From JAAXKN01 sp050259615 (GTDB lineage: Bacteria > Bacteroidota > Ignavibacteria > Ignavibacteriales > SURF-24): DNA of 10,941 bases. The translations under genes were made by a program, and so were the position numbers. Position 1 is the stretch's first letter, and every line of letters begins with the position of its first letter. This document shows, one piece after another, positions 1-6,866 of the stretch. The stretch covers positions 1 through 10,941 of the forward strand of contig JBLNAZ010000066.1 of NCBI GenBank assembly GCA_050259615.1, written 5' to 3'. The notes under the pieces are model-generated. The model was not told the DNA's origin. It saw only the letters and a program-made list of their open reading frames with translations, and made no database searches.

Positions 1-1969
1 ACCCGAAGCTTAAAAGTTTGCTGTCCCATACCACCCCTGGCTTTAAGGCTCGTAATGTAAAGAGCATGAGTCCAAGTCCCAGCATGCCATACACACCGAA
101 GAGTGCAGCGTGGCCGTGAACGGGAGTTGTGTTCAAGCCCTGCATGTAGTAAAGTGCAACAGGAGGATTGATCATGAAGCCGAAGAGTCCTGCGCCCAGC
201 ATATTCCAGAATGCCACGGCGATAAAGAAGTAGATGGGCCATTTGTAGTTAACAACCCATTCCTTTGCTTTTAAGAGCTTATAGTTTTCCCAGGCCTCGT
301 AGCCTACAAAGAGCAGCGGTACAACTTCAAGCGCACTGAAGACCGAGCCCAGTGCAAGCACGAACGTCGGCGTGCCGGAAAAATACAGGTGATGCAGTGT
401 TCCAATGATACCGCCTGATAAAAATATGGTTGATGAAAGCACTGCTGCCTGTCCTGCCGTCTTTATGTTCAAAAGTCCAAGGCGTGCAAAGAGGAACGCA
501 ATTACAACCGTTGCAAACACTTCAAAGAATCCCTCGACCCAGAGGTGAACTACCCACCATCTCCAGAACTCTGCAACTGCGAGGTTTGTGTGCTTTCCGT
601 ACATTAAAGCCGATGCATAAAAAAGCGCAATTGCAACTGACGAGATGAGGAAGAGTGTAAGAATAGGTTTCTGTTCGTCCTTTTTCTTGAGTGCAGGCTT
701 AAGTGCACGAACCATCAGGAAGAGCCAGAGTACAAGTCCAATGAAAAGCGCTGCCTGAAAGAATCTTCCAAGGTCGATATATTCATAACCGCTGTGACCG
801 AAATAGAACCAGAATTTGTCGGGCATAAGACCCATGATGCTCATCCACTCGCCGGCCATTGAGCCGAGCACAACGACAACGAGAGCGCCAAAGAGAACGT
901 TTACACCAAGCCTCTGTCCTTTTGGTTCAACACCGCTTACGGCAGGACTGATATAAAGGCCCGCGGCAAGCCATGCTGTTGCAATCCAGAAGATGCCCAG
1001 CTGTGTATGCCACGTTCTGACTACGCTGTAAGGGAGTATCTTTGCGATATCAATTCCGTAAAATCCGTTTCCTTCAACGCCGTAGTGAGCTGTTATTACG
1101 CCCATAAGGATCTGAAGGAGGAAAAGTCCCGCCACCGTCCAGAAATATTTTACAACAGCCTTTTGCGAAGGAGTTGCCTTTGATCCAAGAAGCGGATCCC
1201 TCGATGGATAGATCTGTCCCGGATGCTTCTTTTCCCTTGAGGCATAGAACCATGCCATGCCGCCGATGCCGGCCAGGAGCATAATAATGCTTACGCCCGT
1301 CCACACAACCGAATCACCCGTAGGTTGATTATCCACAAGTTTTTCATGCGGCCAGTTGCTTGTATAAGTAATGTTGTCGTTTGGGCGGTTGGTTGAAGCG
1401 GCCCATGAACTCCAGAAGAAGAAAGCCGAAAGTTCGCGGAGCTTCGCGGGGTTGGTAACGGCGCCTTTGGGAATAGCATAACTGTTATTTCCCTGTGTAA
1501 ATAGCGCGCTGTAGTATTTTACGTTATCTTCAATTGCCCTGGCTCTTACATCTTCAATTCTGATCTGGTTTGTTGAAGCATCGTATGTGTTTGTTCTCAT
1601 CATTTTTGCAAGGCGTGCCTGAAGGAGCGACTGTTTTTCAACGTCGAGCTGATCGTAAGTGCTGTTGTAGTCAGACTTTGACCAATCATTAAGAATAAAC
1701 ATTGCTTCGCGGTGCAGCCAGTCGGCTGTCCAGTCGGGAGCCGTATAGCTTCCATGGCCCCAGATGGAGCCAACTTCCATACCCCCCATTGCCTGCCAGA
1801 CGTTCTGCCCTTTTTCGATTGACCCTGATTCGAAAACCTCCTGGCCGCCTGCGGTTACGACTCTGTCGGCAATTGGAGGCGCCTGCTGGTAAATTTTTGT
1901 TCCGACCCATCCGAGTACGGAAAAGGATGCCAGTATTACCAGGATAAATCCCATCCAATACTTTTTCAT
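1..1969 (-). CDS. norZ: Quinol-dependent nitric oxide reductase (qNor), C-terminus cut by window edge
   Basis: This is a heme-copper-superfamily NO reductase of the single-chain quinol-oxidising type, which reduces 2 NO to N2O at the cytoplasmic membrane for detoxification or denitrification. I read 656 codons; the family is usually about 750-780 residues, so roughly the last 100 lie outside the window. Residues 5-23 form an N-terminal membrane helix. Residues 25-222 form the extracytoplasmic NorC-like domain, which lacks the heme c CxxCH motif, as expected for qNor. A second helix starts at W223. Metal ligands are all visible: H321 in WHTQLGIFW (low-spin heme), H475 and E479 in HLWVEGFFE with the second conserved Glu E483, the H526-H527 pair in TLHHLYFSG (FeB), and H618/H620 in PVHGHAALFG (hemes). 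The start is set by GGAG about 9 nt upstream and the MKKYW membrane helix. It appears monocistronic at its 5' side, with its own promoter and an FNR-type palindrome upstream. The assignment is firm; quinol as donor is inferred from the domain layout. Confidence 0.96.
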   Translation of the reverse strand, partial: MKKYWMGFILVILASFSVLGWVGTKIYQQAPPIADRVVTAGGQEVFESGSIEKGQNVWQAMGGMEVGSIWGHGSYTAPDWTADWLHREAMFILNDWSKSDYNSTYDQLDVEKQSLLQARLAKMMRTNTYDASTNQIRIEDVRARAIEDNVKYYSALFTQGNNSYAIPKGAVTNPAKLRELSAFFFWSSWAASTNRPNDNITYTSNWPHEKLVDNQPTGDSVVWTGVSIIMLLAGIGGMAWFYASREKKHPGQIYPSRDPLLGSKATPSQKAVVKYFWTVAGLFLLQILMGVITAHYGVEGNGFYGIDIAKILPYSVVRTWHTQLGIFWIATAWLAAGLYISPAVSGVEPKGQRLGVNVLFGALVVVVLGSMAGEWMSIMGLMPDKFWFYFGHSGYEYIDLGRFFQAALFIGLVLWLFLMVRALKPALKKKDEQKPILTLFLISSVAIALFYASALMYGKHTNLAVAEFWRWWVVHLWVEGFFEVFATVVIAFLFARLGLLNIKTAGQAAVLSSTIFLSGGIIGTLHHLYFSGTPTFVLALGSVFSALEVVPLLFVGYEAWENYKLLKAKEWVVNYKWPIYFFIAVAFWNMLGAGLFGFMINPPVALYYMQGLNTTPVHGHAALFGVYGMLGLGLMLFTLRALKPGVVWDSKLLSFG

Positions 1970-2003
1970 TTCTTATTCTCCGGTTTTAGTATTTTTTGAT
2001 AAT

Positions 2004-2009
2004 ATTATA
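2004..2009 (-). promoter_or_regulatory. Predicted -10 element of the NO reductase promoter
   Basis: The minus strand reads TATAAT here, a perfect sigma-70-like -10 hexamer. It would place transcription start near 1997 and give a leader of about 28 nt that includes the GGAG ribosome site. The hexamer at the expected -35 position (about 2027-2032, GAATAA) is poor, which fits an activator-dependent promoter. In an AT-rich leader a chance TATAAT is possible. Confidence 0.45.
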
Positions 2010-2051
2010 AACTCTTTAATACAAAATTATTCACCGGCGCACGGGCATTCC

Positions 2052-2065
2052 TTGACTTAAGTCAA
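2052..2065. promoter_or_regulatory. Perfect FNR/DNR-type operator palindrome TTGACTTAAGTCAA
   Basis: The 14-bp sequence is its own exact reverse complement and has the 5-4-5 layout TTGAC-N4-GTCAA. FNR/DNR-type regulators bind TTGAY-N4-RTCAA, so the match is complete. Its centre is about 89 bp upstream of the NO reductase start codon and about 61 bp upstream of the predicted transcription start, a usual class I activation distance for the Crp/Fnr family. The regulator could be the Crp/Fnr protein at 10325-10941 or another family member in the genome. Confidence 0.7.
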
Positions 2066-2175
2066 TTTCGAATTGATTTTCGGATTTTTTAGTCGGAATT
2101 AGAAATGGATCAAATAATTATGGGGGCGGGCGCCAAAGAAAATTATGAAATAATGCAAAATTATCCGGCTATGTA

Positions 2176-2310
2176 ACAGATGGAGAACCGCTATAGGCGG
2201 TTCTAAAATGGTTTGGGATATTCTTACCCAGGGTTTTGGCCATCGCCTTTGGCGATGGCGGGCAAACCCTGGGCTACAGATAGAGAACCACTCCGTGGTT
2301 CTGAAAAATA
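2176..2310. repeat. Composite of three hairpins with a 100-bp-spaced direct repeat
   Basis: Three inverted repeats lie in a row. Hairpin A (2184-2204) has 8-bp arms AGAACCGC/GCGGTTCT. Hairpin B (2227-2273) has outer 10-bp arms CCCAGGGTTT/AAACCCTGGG and inner 9-bp arms GCCATCGCC/GGCGATGGC around a TTT loop. Hairpin C (2284-2302) has 8-bp arms AGAACCAC/GTGGTTCT. A and C share the lead-in ACAGAT followed by a purine and GAGAACC, and their copies begin exactly 100 bp apart (2176 and 2276). The arms differ between A and C by compensating changes (CGC/GCG against CAC/GTG), so the fold appears maintained. No U-tract follows any of the hairpins on either strand, so they are not ordinary terminators. 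The layout resembles a REP- or MITE-like intergenic element, but family membership cannot be shown from one copy. Confidence 0.75.
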
Positions 2311-2314
2311 GATT

Positions 2315-3385
2315 CTAAAACGCTATCGTAAAGAGGTTCATGTTGAATTGGAGTGTGCTGTTATAAAGGTCTTTGTGCGAGTTTGAATTTACGGCGCGCC
2401 CTATGTTTTCTGCATAAGAATAGTAATCCCTGTAAGCCGGGCGCGGGACCAGGAAATTAGCATAGACCAATGCGCCGATAAGCGGGCCGGAAAAGGCAAT
2501 TACATAAGGGACAGCTGAATTCTTTTTGTACACGAGAGCTGCAAGCCCGACGCCGCCAGCAGTTCCAACAAAAGAGGATGTAAGGGTGCCAAGGAAGGAT
2601 ACATTTGGGTTATCGCTATGCGCCACCACATAAACTCCCAGTGCATTTCCTGTAATATAGCCGAATCCGGCTCCCAGGGCGACCCAGCCCAGGGCACCCA
2701 AGCCCCGGTTCTTTGTATCCAGTGTACTAAGGCCGGCAAACAGGTACGCGCCAGGCAGTGCAGTTAAAAAACCTGCCGCCGGGCCTAAAACCACCTGACT
2801 TATTATTGGTCCGGCTGAGGATTCGCGTCTTTGAACCGGCTTGCGCATAAAAATGAGGGAATCCTTCTGAACATAACGGTTTATCTCTTCAGCGCTGAAA
2901 GGCCTGTCGAGCACGTCTGTACTTCCGCCTGTAACCACTTTCCAGATTCCTCTTTCATTTGCCAGGGCATCCTGTTCAGCATCCCTGTATTCATTATAGA
3001 ACGTTCTGGGAACCTGACCTGTAAATCTGCCGAAGCCCTGTGAAAGATACTCCTTATTATAATCCAGAAGTCCAAGAGGGTAGTGTTTCTGCATTATTAC
3101 CAGCTCGCAGCCTTTAGTGCTGTCCTGCGAAGTAAGAGGATTAACGTCAAAGAATCTGTTAAGAAAAACCGACCTGGCGTAAACAAGAGCCTTATCGGCC
3201 ACACTTCTTAAGTAGCGGTCGGGATGGTTCAAATTAGGAACGTCCAATCCCGCCAGTTTTATTATTCTTCCGTCACCAGTTTCAAACAGATTGGAATCAA
3301 TAATCTTTTTAATCTTTACCGTCTGTGCTGATACAGAAGCACATAAAATGAGCATGGAAAAAAACAGGGATAAACTTTTTCTCAT
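2315..3385 (-). CDS. Secreted or membrane protein with degenerate SNase-like domain and C-terminal hydrophobic domain
   Basis: The 356-residue protein begins with a signal peptide (about residues 1-20, cleavage after ...ASVSA). Residues 22-150 look like a staphylococcal-nuclease (TNase) fold: IIDSNLFE, then IKLAGLDVPN, then a helix ending in AEQDALANERGIW. The nuclease residues are eroded. By alignment with the SNase pattern, D30 and D48 remain, but the second metal Asp is N32, the first catalytic Arg is K43, the catalytic Glu is N51, and no GR equivalent of the second catalytic Arg is visible. Catalysis is therefore doubtful. Residues 195-313 hold about four Gly/Ala-rich hydrophobic segments, followed by a tail ending in Phe. 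The start is supported by GGGGAG 5 nt upstream. It lies 32 bp downstream of the DUF4139 gene, probably in one transcript. Its function is unknown; the SNase assignment is moderate and rests on pattern only. Confidence 0.7.
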   Translation of the reverse strand: MRKSLSLFFSMLILCASVSAQTVKIKKIIDSNLFETGDGRIIKLAGLDVPNLNHPDRYLRSVADKALVYARSVFLNRFFDVNPLTSQDSTKGCELVIMQKHYPLGLLDYNKEYLSQGFGRFTGQVPRTFYNEYRDAEQDALANERGIWKVVTGGSTDVLDRPFSAEEINRYVQKDSLIFMRKPVQRRESSAGPIISQVVLGPAAGFLTALPGAYLFAGLSTLDTKNRGLGALGWVALGAGFGYITGNALGVYVVAHSDNPNVSFLGTLTSSFVGTAGGVGLAALVYKKNSAVPYVIAFSGPLIGALVYANFLVPRPAYRDYYSYAENIGRAVNSNSHKDLYNSTLQFNMNLFTIAF

Positions 3386-3417
3386 TAAACTCCCCTATTA
3401 CAGATTAGTGAAAGCTA

Positions 3418-4797
3418 TCAGTATGCAAATCTAACCCTGAACTTCAGCACAGTTTCCTCATTCTTCTTTACCGGCACCTTAAAGGTAACCGTCTGGGCGT
3501 CTTTTTTCTGGAAATTTATTGAAGAAGAGAGAATTTCCCAGTTAAGGCCGAGGAATCTTTCCACTTCTACCGTAATATCCTCTTTTTTCCTGTTCCTGAG
3601 TTTAATTTCAAATGCCTGCTCATAAACCTTGTCGGATATGCGCACGTTTTCAGTCTGTGTTTCTTCTGCAACAATGTCGAATGCGTCGCCAATCTTAAGT
3701 TTTATGGTTTCATCCTTCGGCGTATGATCCACCATATCCTCGCCCACAAACTCAACTGTTTTGCCGTCGGACTTATAAACCCTTACTTTGCCTGCCGGTA
3801 TAGGCATGCCGAGGTTGTTTTTCTGCGTGTTTTCGAATTCAACTGCAACGGCTACTTTCGGTTTCTGACCCTGCGGTCCGTATGAATAGTACGGGAATCC
3901 GCTTTTGAACAGATATTTTTTAGTTACGTTAATATTATCCGCCTGAAAAAGCGATATCTGTTTTGTTTCATTGTTATTAAGAGTAGCCGGGCGCTCCAGG
4001 TCGTAGATATGATATTCAAAGAATTCCCTTTCCTGGAACTGCTGCACCGTTGCTGCAGCCATTTCATTTATGTCCTTTCTGAACAAAGGTGCGGGCTGCC
4101 TTTGTGAAATCAGGTTCAGGTTGCCTGCAACAAGCTTCAATGCGGCATTTTTATAAGAGGTTCCCGACTGGTTTTCAATGCTGACCCAGGAGTTGAGAGA
4201 AAGCCTGGTATCGTTTTCGTTTAAGACGGCAACATACTCGGCGTGCCAGTTCATGCCTAAGGTCTGGTAGGATATCTCAACGTCCTGGTCTTTGGAAGAA
4301 GGGCTGTTAACGGTCCATACAAGTGTTGGTCTTGTTATAAGCCCTTCGGGGAGTGAGCCCACGGAGATGCGGTACTTTTCCGCATTGGGTAGCATTATAA
4401 GTCCGCCGTCTTTTTTCTGAAGGACGACCTGTGTTCCCTGTGCAGAAAGGAGTTTTCCTTCAAGCAGTTCATCTTTTTCGCCTATGAGCTGAACATTCTG
4501 GTCCAGGTATTTCTGTAGTATTTTTTCCATGCTTACGAGGTCGTACTGGTAATTCTGTTCCAGCACGTCTCCCTGGAGCTTAATATGAACGCTTGTAGGG
4601 TCAATCTGCTGGGCCACATTCCGTATGGATATTTCAGAGCGTCCGGAATTAATATGTATTGGTCTTACGTCCCTGATTACGCCCAGGTTCTGGTTATAGA
4701 CAGTTACAGAAAGAGATTTGGGCTCAGCTTCCTGGGCATTTACAGTCTGTAAGGATAAGAATAAGAAAGTTACGGGTATGAAAAGTTTAGTAAACAT
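3418..4797 (-). CDS. Secreted DUF4139 domain protein
   Basis: The preferred start at 4797 gives 459 residues and a clean signal peptide, MFTKLFIPVTFLFLSLQTVNA, with cleavage before QEAEP. An in-frame ATG 57 nt upstream (4854) would bury that signal behind 19 charged residues and lacks the strong GGAGGAG found before 4797. The mature protein is beta-rich. Its N-terminal part (SLSVTVYNQNLGVIRDVRPI) and its body, with SYQTLGMNWHAEYVAVLN and a C-terminal run of immunoglobulin-like strands, match the DUF4139 family, found in secreted or periplasmic proteins of unknown biochemical role. No catalytic motif is seen. It is the first gene of a likely two-gene unit with the SNase-like gene 32 bp downstream, and is separated from the permease upstream by a terminator. 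It probably acts in the periplasm or at the outer membrane. The family call is fairly secure; no function is assigned. Confidence 0.82.
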   Translation of the reverse strand: MFTKLFIPVTFLFLSLQTVNAQEAEPKSLSVTVYNQNLGVIRDVRPIHINSGRSEISIRNVAQQIDPTSVHIKLQGDVLEQNYQYDLVSMEKILQKYLDQNVQLIGEKDELLEGKLLSAQGTQVVLQKKDGGLIMLPNAEKYRISVGSLPEGLITRPTLVWTVNSPSSKDQDVEISYQTLGMNWHAEYVAVLNENDTRLSLNSWVSIENQSGTSYKNAALKLVAGNLNLISQRQPAPLFRKDINEMAAATVQQFQEREFFEYHIYDLERPATLNNNETKQISLFQADNINVTKKYLFKSGFPYYSYGPQGQKPKVAVAVEFENTQKNNLGMPIPAGKVRVYKSDGKTVEFVGEDMVDHTPKDETIKLKIGDAFDIVAEETQTENVRISDKVYEQAFEIKLRNRKKEDITVEVERFLGLNWEILSSSINFQKKDAQTVTFKVPVKKNEETVLKFRVRFAY

Positions 4798-4801
4798 TCG
4801 G

Positions 4802-4808
4802 CTCCTCC
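4802..4808 (-). promoter_or_regulatory. Strong ribosome binding site that decides the DUF4139 start
   Basis: The minus strand reads GGAGGAG followed by CCGA and the ATG at 4797. It is the strongest Shine-Dalgarno sequence in the window and favours the internal start that begins the signal peptide over the upstream in-frame ATG at 4854. Confidence 0.8.
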
Positions 4809-4897
4809 GGTGAAAGATGATGTCTAATTTAAGAAGATGGGTAATGAAAGGCAAAGCAGGAATGGGGAATATGGTTATTTGATGGCTGATATAAAAT

Positions 4898-4926
4898 AAA
4901 GGGCGGACAAAAGCTGCCCGCCCTTT
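4898..4926 (-). terminator. Rho-independent terminator of the amino acid permease
   Basis: The perfect 9-bp arms AAAGGGCGG and CCGCCCTTT enclose an 11-nt loop. On the minus strand the stem is followed by TTTATTTTAT, and it begins 7 nt after the permease stop codon (4933-4935). It separates the permease transcript from the DUF4139/SNase-like unit. The A/T flanks on the other strand are weaker. Confidence 0.9.
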
Positions 4927-4932
4927 AATAAT

Positions 4933-6450
4933 TTATTTCGTTACTTTTTCTTTGGGATGAGTTTCCATGTATTCATGCATTACGCTGTGTTTGCGGCCGT
5001 ATCCGAAATAAATCAGGAATCCAATTGCAAGCCATATGAAAAGCCTGAGCCAGTTTTCCTCCGGAAGCGAAAACATGAGCATAAGGCATGTAAGTATGCC
5101 GGCAATGGGAACAAAAGGAACCCATGGCGCCTTAAAAGGCCTTTCGGCCTCGGGGTGTGTTCTGCGCATAATAAGAACGGCAGCGCATACAATAACAAAG
5201 GCGAAGAGTGTACCTATATTTACCAGCTCCGCAAGTATTCTTAAGGGCAGAAGTCCTGCCAGTATTGCAACAAAGATTCCGGTAAGGATGGTTGACTTCC
5301 ACGGGGTGCGGAACTTTTCGTGTACCGAGCCAAACACATTTTTAGGAAGCAGTCCGTCGCGCGCCATGGCAAGGAATATACGCGGCTGGCTTAACATCAT
5401 TACGAGAAGAACGGAAGTAATGCCCGCAAGAGCGCCGAATGAAATTATAAACTGCGCCCAGGGAAGTCCCACCTGCTTAAAGGCATTTGAAACGGGAGCA
5501 TCTATATCAATTTTATCGTAAGGCACCATTCCGGTAATAATAGCCGATACAGCTATATATAAAACGGTACAGAGAAGAAGCGAGGTAATAATTCCGATCG
5601 GAACGTCGCGCCTGGGATTTTTAGCTTCCTCGGCGTGAGTTGAAATAGAATCGAAACCTATGTATGCAAAAAATATTGTTGCCGCAGCGGCAATCATTCC
5701 AACCGGGGCGCCGCCAAGACCAGTCTGCCCGAAAAGGGTTTTTCCGAAGAAGCTGATGCCGGACCAGCCGAACGGGGCGAAGTTGTTCGTCCAGTTCTGT
5801 GTATTTATATAGAAGGCGCCTACAATAATAACAAAGAAGACAATGATCAGTTTAATTATTACCATCGTGGCGTTAAAAGACGCGCTTTCTCTTATCCCCT
5901 TTACGAGTATTATTGTAACGATGGCTGCAATAATAATTGCGGGAAGGTCTATTGCTGTGCCTGTCCCGGCAAGAAGTCCCGTAGCGGGATTAAAGTCGAA
6001 TGGCGCCCGCGTCGCCCAGAAAGGAATTTTAAGCCCGAATATGCCAATAAAGTCCTGAAAATAATGGCTCCATCCGTGCGCCACCGTAGCCGAGGCAACG
6101 GCGTATTCCAGAATAAGGTCCCAGCCTATGATCCAGGCGAACATTTCGCCCAAAGTGGCGTATGCATAAGTGTAGGCTGAGCCCGCCACGGGAACCATGG
6201 ATGCGAACTCTGCATAGCACAGGGCTGCAAAGACGCAGGCAATACCAGAAATTACAAATGAGAGGATTATTGCCGGACCGGCTTTATCGTGAGCAGCAAC
6301 GCCCGTAAGCACAAATATACCTGTCCCGATGATTGCTCCCACGCCGAGTGACGTGAGGGCCACGGGTCCCAGTATTCTGCGCAGGCGGTTTTCGCCCTTC
6401 ATCTCTTCAAGGAGCAGAGACAAGGGCTTTTTTGCAAACAATTGCTTCAT
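4933..6450 (-). CDS. APC-superfamily amino acid permease, cationic amino acid transporter (CAT)-like
   Basis: The 505-residue integral membrane protein has about 12 hydrophobic segments and is full length for bacterial CAT-type (TC 2.A.3.3) permeases. Diagnostic blocks are the TM1 glycine motif LGVGAIIGTGIFVLTG (residues 35-50), EFASMVPVAGSAYTYAYATLGE (81-102), and the TM6 block FAYIGFDSISTHAEEAKNPRRDVPIG (261-286), followed by SQPRIFLAMARDGLLP (354-369). The TM5 lysine K200 in IIKL may be equivalent to the proton-coupling Lys of characterised bacterial CAT homologues. The likely role is amino acid:proton symport at the cytoplasmic membrane; which amino acid cannot be told from sequence. The start is supported by GGGTGA upstream and by the charged amphipathic N-terminus. 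It is a single-gene unit with its own terminator. Family confidence is high, substrate confidence low. Confidence 0.93.
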   Translation of the reverse strand: MKQLFAKKPLSLLLEEMKGENRLRRILGPVALTSLGVGAIIGTGIFVLTGVAAHDKAGPAIILSFVISGIACVFAALCYAEFASMVPVAGSAYTYAYATLGEMFAWIIGWDLILEYAVASATVAHGWSHYFQDFIGIFGLKIPFWATRAPFDFNPATGLLAGTGTAIDLPAIIIAAIVTIILVKGIRESASFNATMVIIKLIIVFFVIIVGAFYINTQNWTNNFAPFGWSGISFFGKTLFGQTGLGGAPVGMIAAAATIFFAYIGFDSISTHAEEAKNPRRDVPIGIITSLLLCTVLYIAVSAIITGMVPYDKIDIDAPVSNAFKQVGLPWAQFIISFGALAGITSVLLVMMLSQPRIFLAMARDGLLPKNVFGSVHEKFRTPWKSTILTGIFVAILAGLLPLRILAELVNIGTLFAFVIVCAAVLIMRRTHPEAERPFKAPWVPFVPIAGILTCLMLMFSLPEENWLRLFIWLAIGFLIYFGYGRKHSVMHEYMETHPKEKVTK

Positions 6451-6722
6451 TTTTCACCCGCTTAGATTACTAAATAAGAAAATTGTAATATTTTACGAAA
6501 ATCGCACATTCTCGTTTAATTTGCAACGCTTAGTGCGTAAAATGTTAAACTACGGAAAATATCTTAATTATTTTCAGATTAGGGGTGTTATTTTAGGAGA
6601 AAAAATCTTATTTTCTACGAGTGAAGATAACATTCTGTTCTGTCCAACTATAGTTTTTTCTGAATCCGGTTGTAAACTTAAAAAAGTGTAGGACTGCATG
6701 GTTTGTGGTTGCAAATAATATC

Positions 6723-6761
6723 GATTGCGGTGATCCATTCAATCCTGCAATCTTTTTTTTT
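6723..6761 (+). terminator. Orphan terminator-like hairpin
   Basis: The arms GATTGC (6723-6728) and GCAATC (6747-6752) enclose an 18-nt loop that could extend the pairing by GG/CC with a bulge. A T-run (6753-6761) follows at once. No plus-strand gene ends upstream, so it may close a small RNA or a stray transcript, or act as an attenuator if pyrophosphatase transcription starts upstream. The stem is short and the structure could be chance. Confidence 0.4.
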
Positions 6762-6825
6762 CTCTAATCGGAAATGCATATCACCGGCCATATTATCCCA
6801 AATCCAGAAAAGCAGTTCTTTTACC

Positions 6826-6834
6826 TGATATAAT
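6826..6834 (+). promoter_or_regulatory. Extended -10 promoter element of the pyrophosphatase gene
   Basis: TGATATAAT contains a perfect TATAAT with the TGn extension, and no -35 hexamer is apparent about 17 bp upstream, as is usual for extended -10 promoters. It predicts transcription start near 6841 and a leader of about 26 nt. A second TATAAT at 6844-6849 is too near the Shine-Dalgarno site to be the main promoter. Confidence 0.5.
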
Positions 6835-6866
6835 TATCTTATATATAATAAAACAGGAGAGAAAAG

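Larger units (their letters stand above)
1970..2314. other. Intergenic region between the NO reductase and the SNase-like gene
   Basis: This 345-bp stretch holds no credible gene. Its left third (1970-2065) carries the NO reductase promoter and an FNR/DNR-type palindrome. Its right third (2176-2310) is a composite of three inverted repeats. The middle (about 2066-2170) is AT-rich and shows nothing I can name. Two isolated FNR-like half-sites, TTGAT near 2073 and ATCAA near 2109, are too far apart to form one site. The SNase-like gene on the right also reads on the minus strand, so its transcript would run into the hairpin composite. Confidence 0.8.
6451..6866. other. Divergent intergenic region between permease and pyrophosphatase
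   Basis: This 416-bp AT-rich stretch should hold the promoters of both divergent genes. On the right are the pyrophosphatase -10 elements and Shine-Dalgarno site. On the left, facing the permease, I found no convincing -35/-10 pair. In the middle is a terminator-like hairpin with a run of nine T (6723-6761) that follows no plus-strand gene. A 49-codon stretch from the ATG at 6541 lacks a ribosome site and resembles no family I know, so I do not call it a gene. Confidence 0.7.

Noticed and set aside
430..648. Plus-strand open frame of 72 codons
   Set aside because: It lies antisense within the NO reductase gene, whose reading frame is intact with all metal ligands.
1074..1479. Minus-strand open frames of 76 and 62 codons
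   Set aside because: They are alternative frames inside the NO reductase gene, with no family resemblance and no ribosome sites.
1702..1947. Plus-strand 81-codon frame rich in Arg and Pro
   Set aside because: It is antisense to the N-terminal domain of the NO reductase, and its composition is typical of a shadow frame.
2184..2302. Hairpins as a plain terminator for the SNase-like gene
   Set aside because: No U-tract follows any of the hairpins on the minus strand; the T-run lies before the first hairpin, not after it.
4798..4854. Longer N-terminus for the DUF4139 protein
   Set aside because: The ATG at 4854 has no strong ribosome site and would displace the signal peptide from the N-terminus.
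5036..5521. Plus-strand 161-codon frame
   Set aside because: It is antisense to the permease, whose frame shows all APC motifs; the opposite frame has no recognisable domain.
6329..6691. Plus-strand 120-codon frame crossing the permease start into the intergenic region
   Set aside because: The first half is antisense to the permease N-terminus and the rest is AT-rich without a ribosome site. The internal ATG at 6541 (49 codons) also lacks one.
6844..6849. Second TATAAT before the pyrophosphatase as the main promoter
   Set aside because: Transcription would begin at or inside the Shine-Dalgarno site at 6855-6860.
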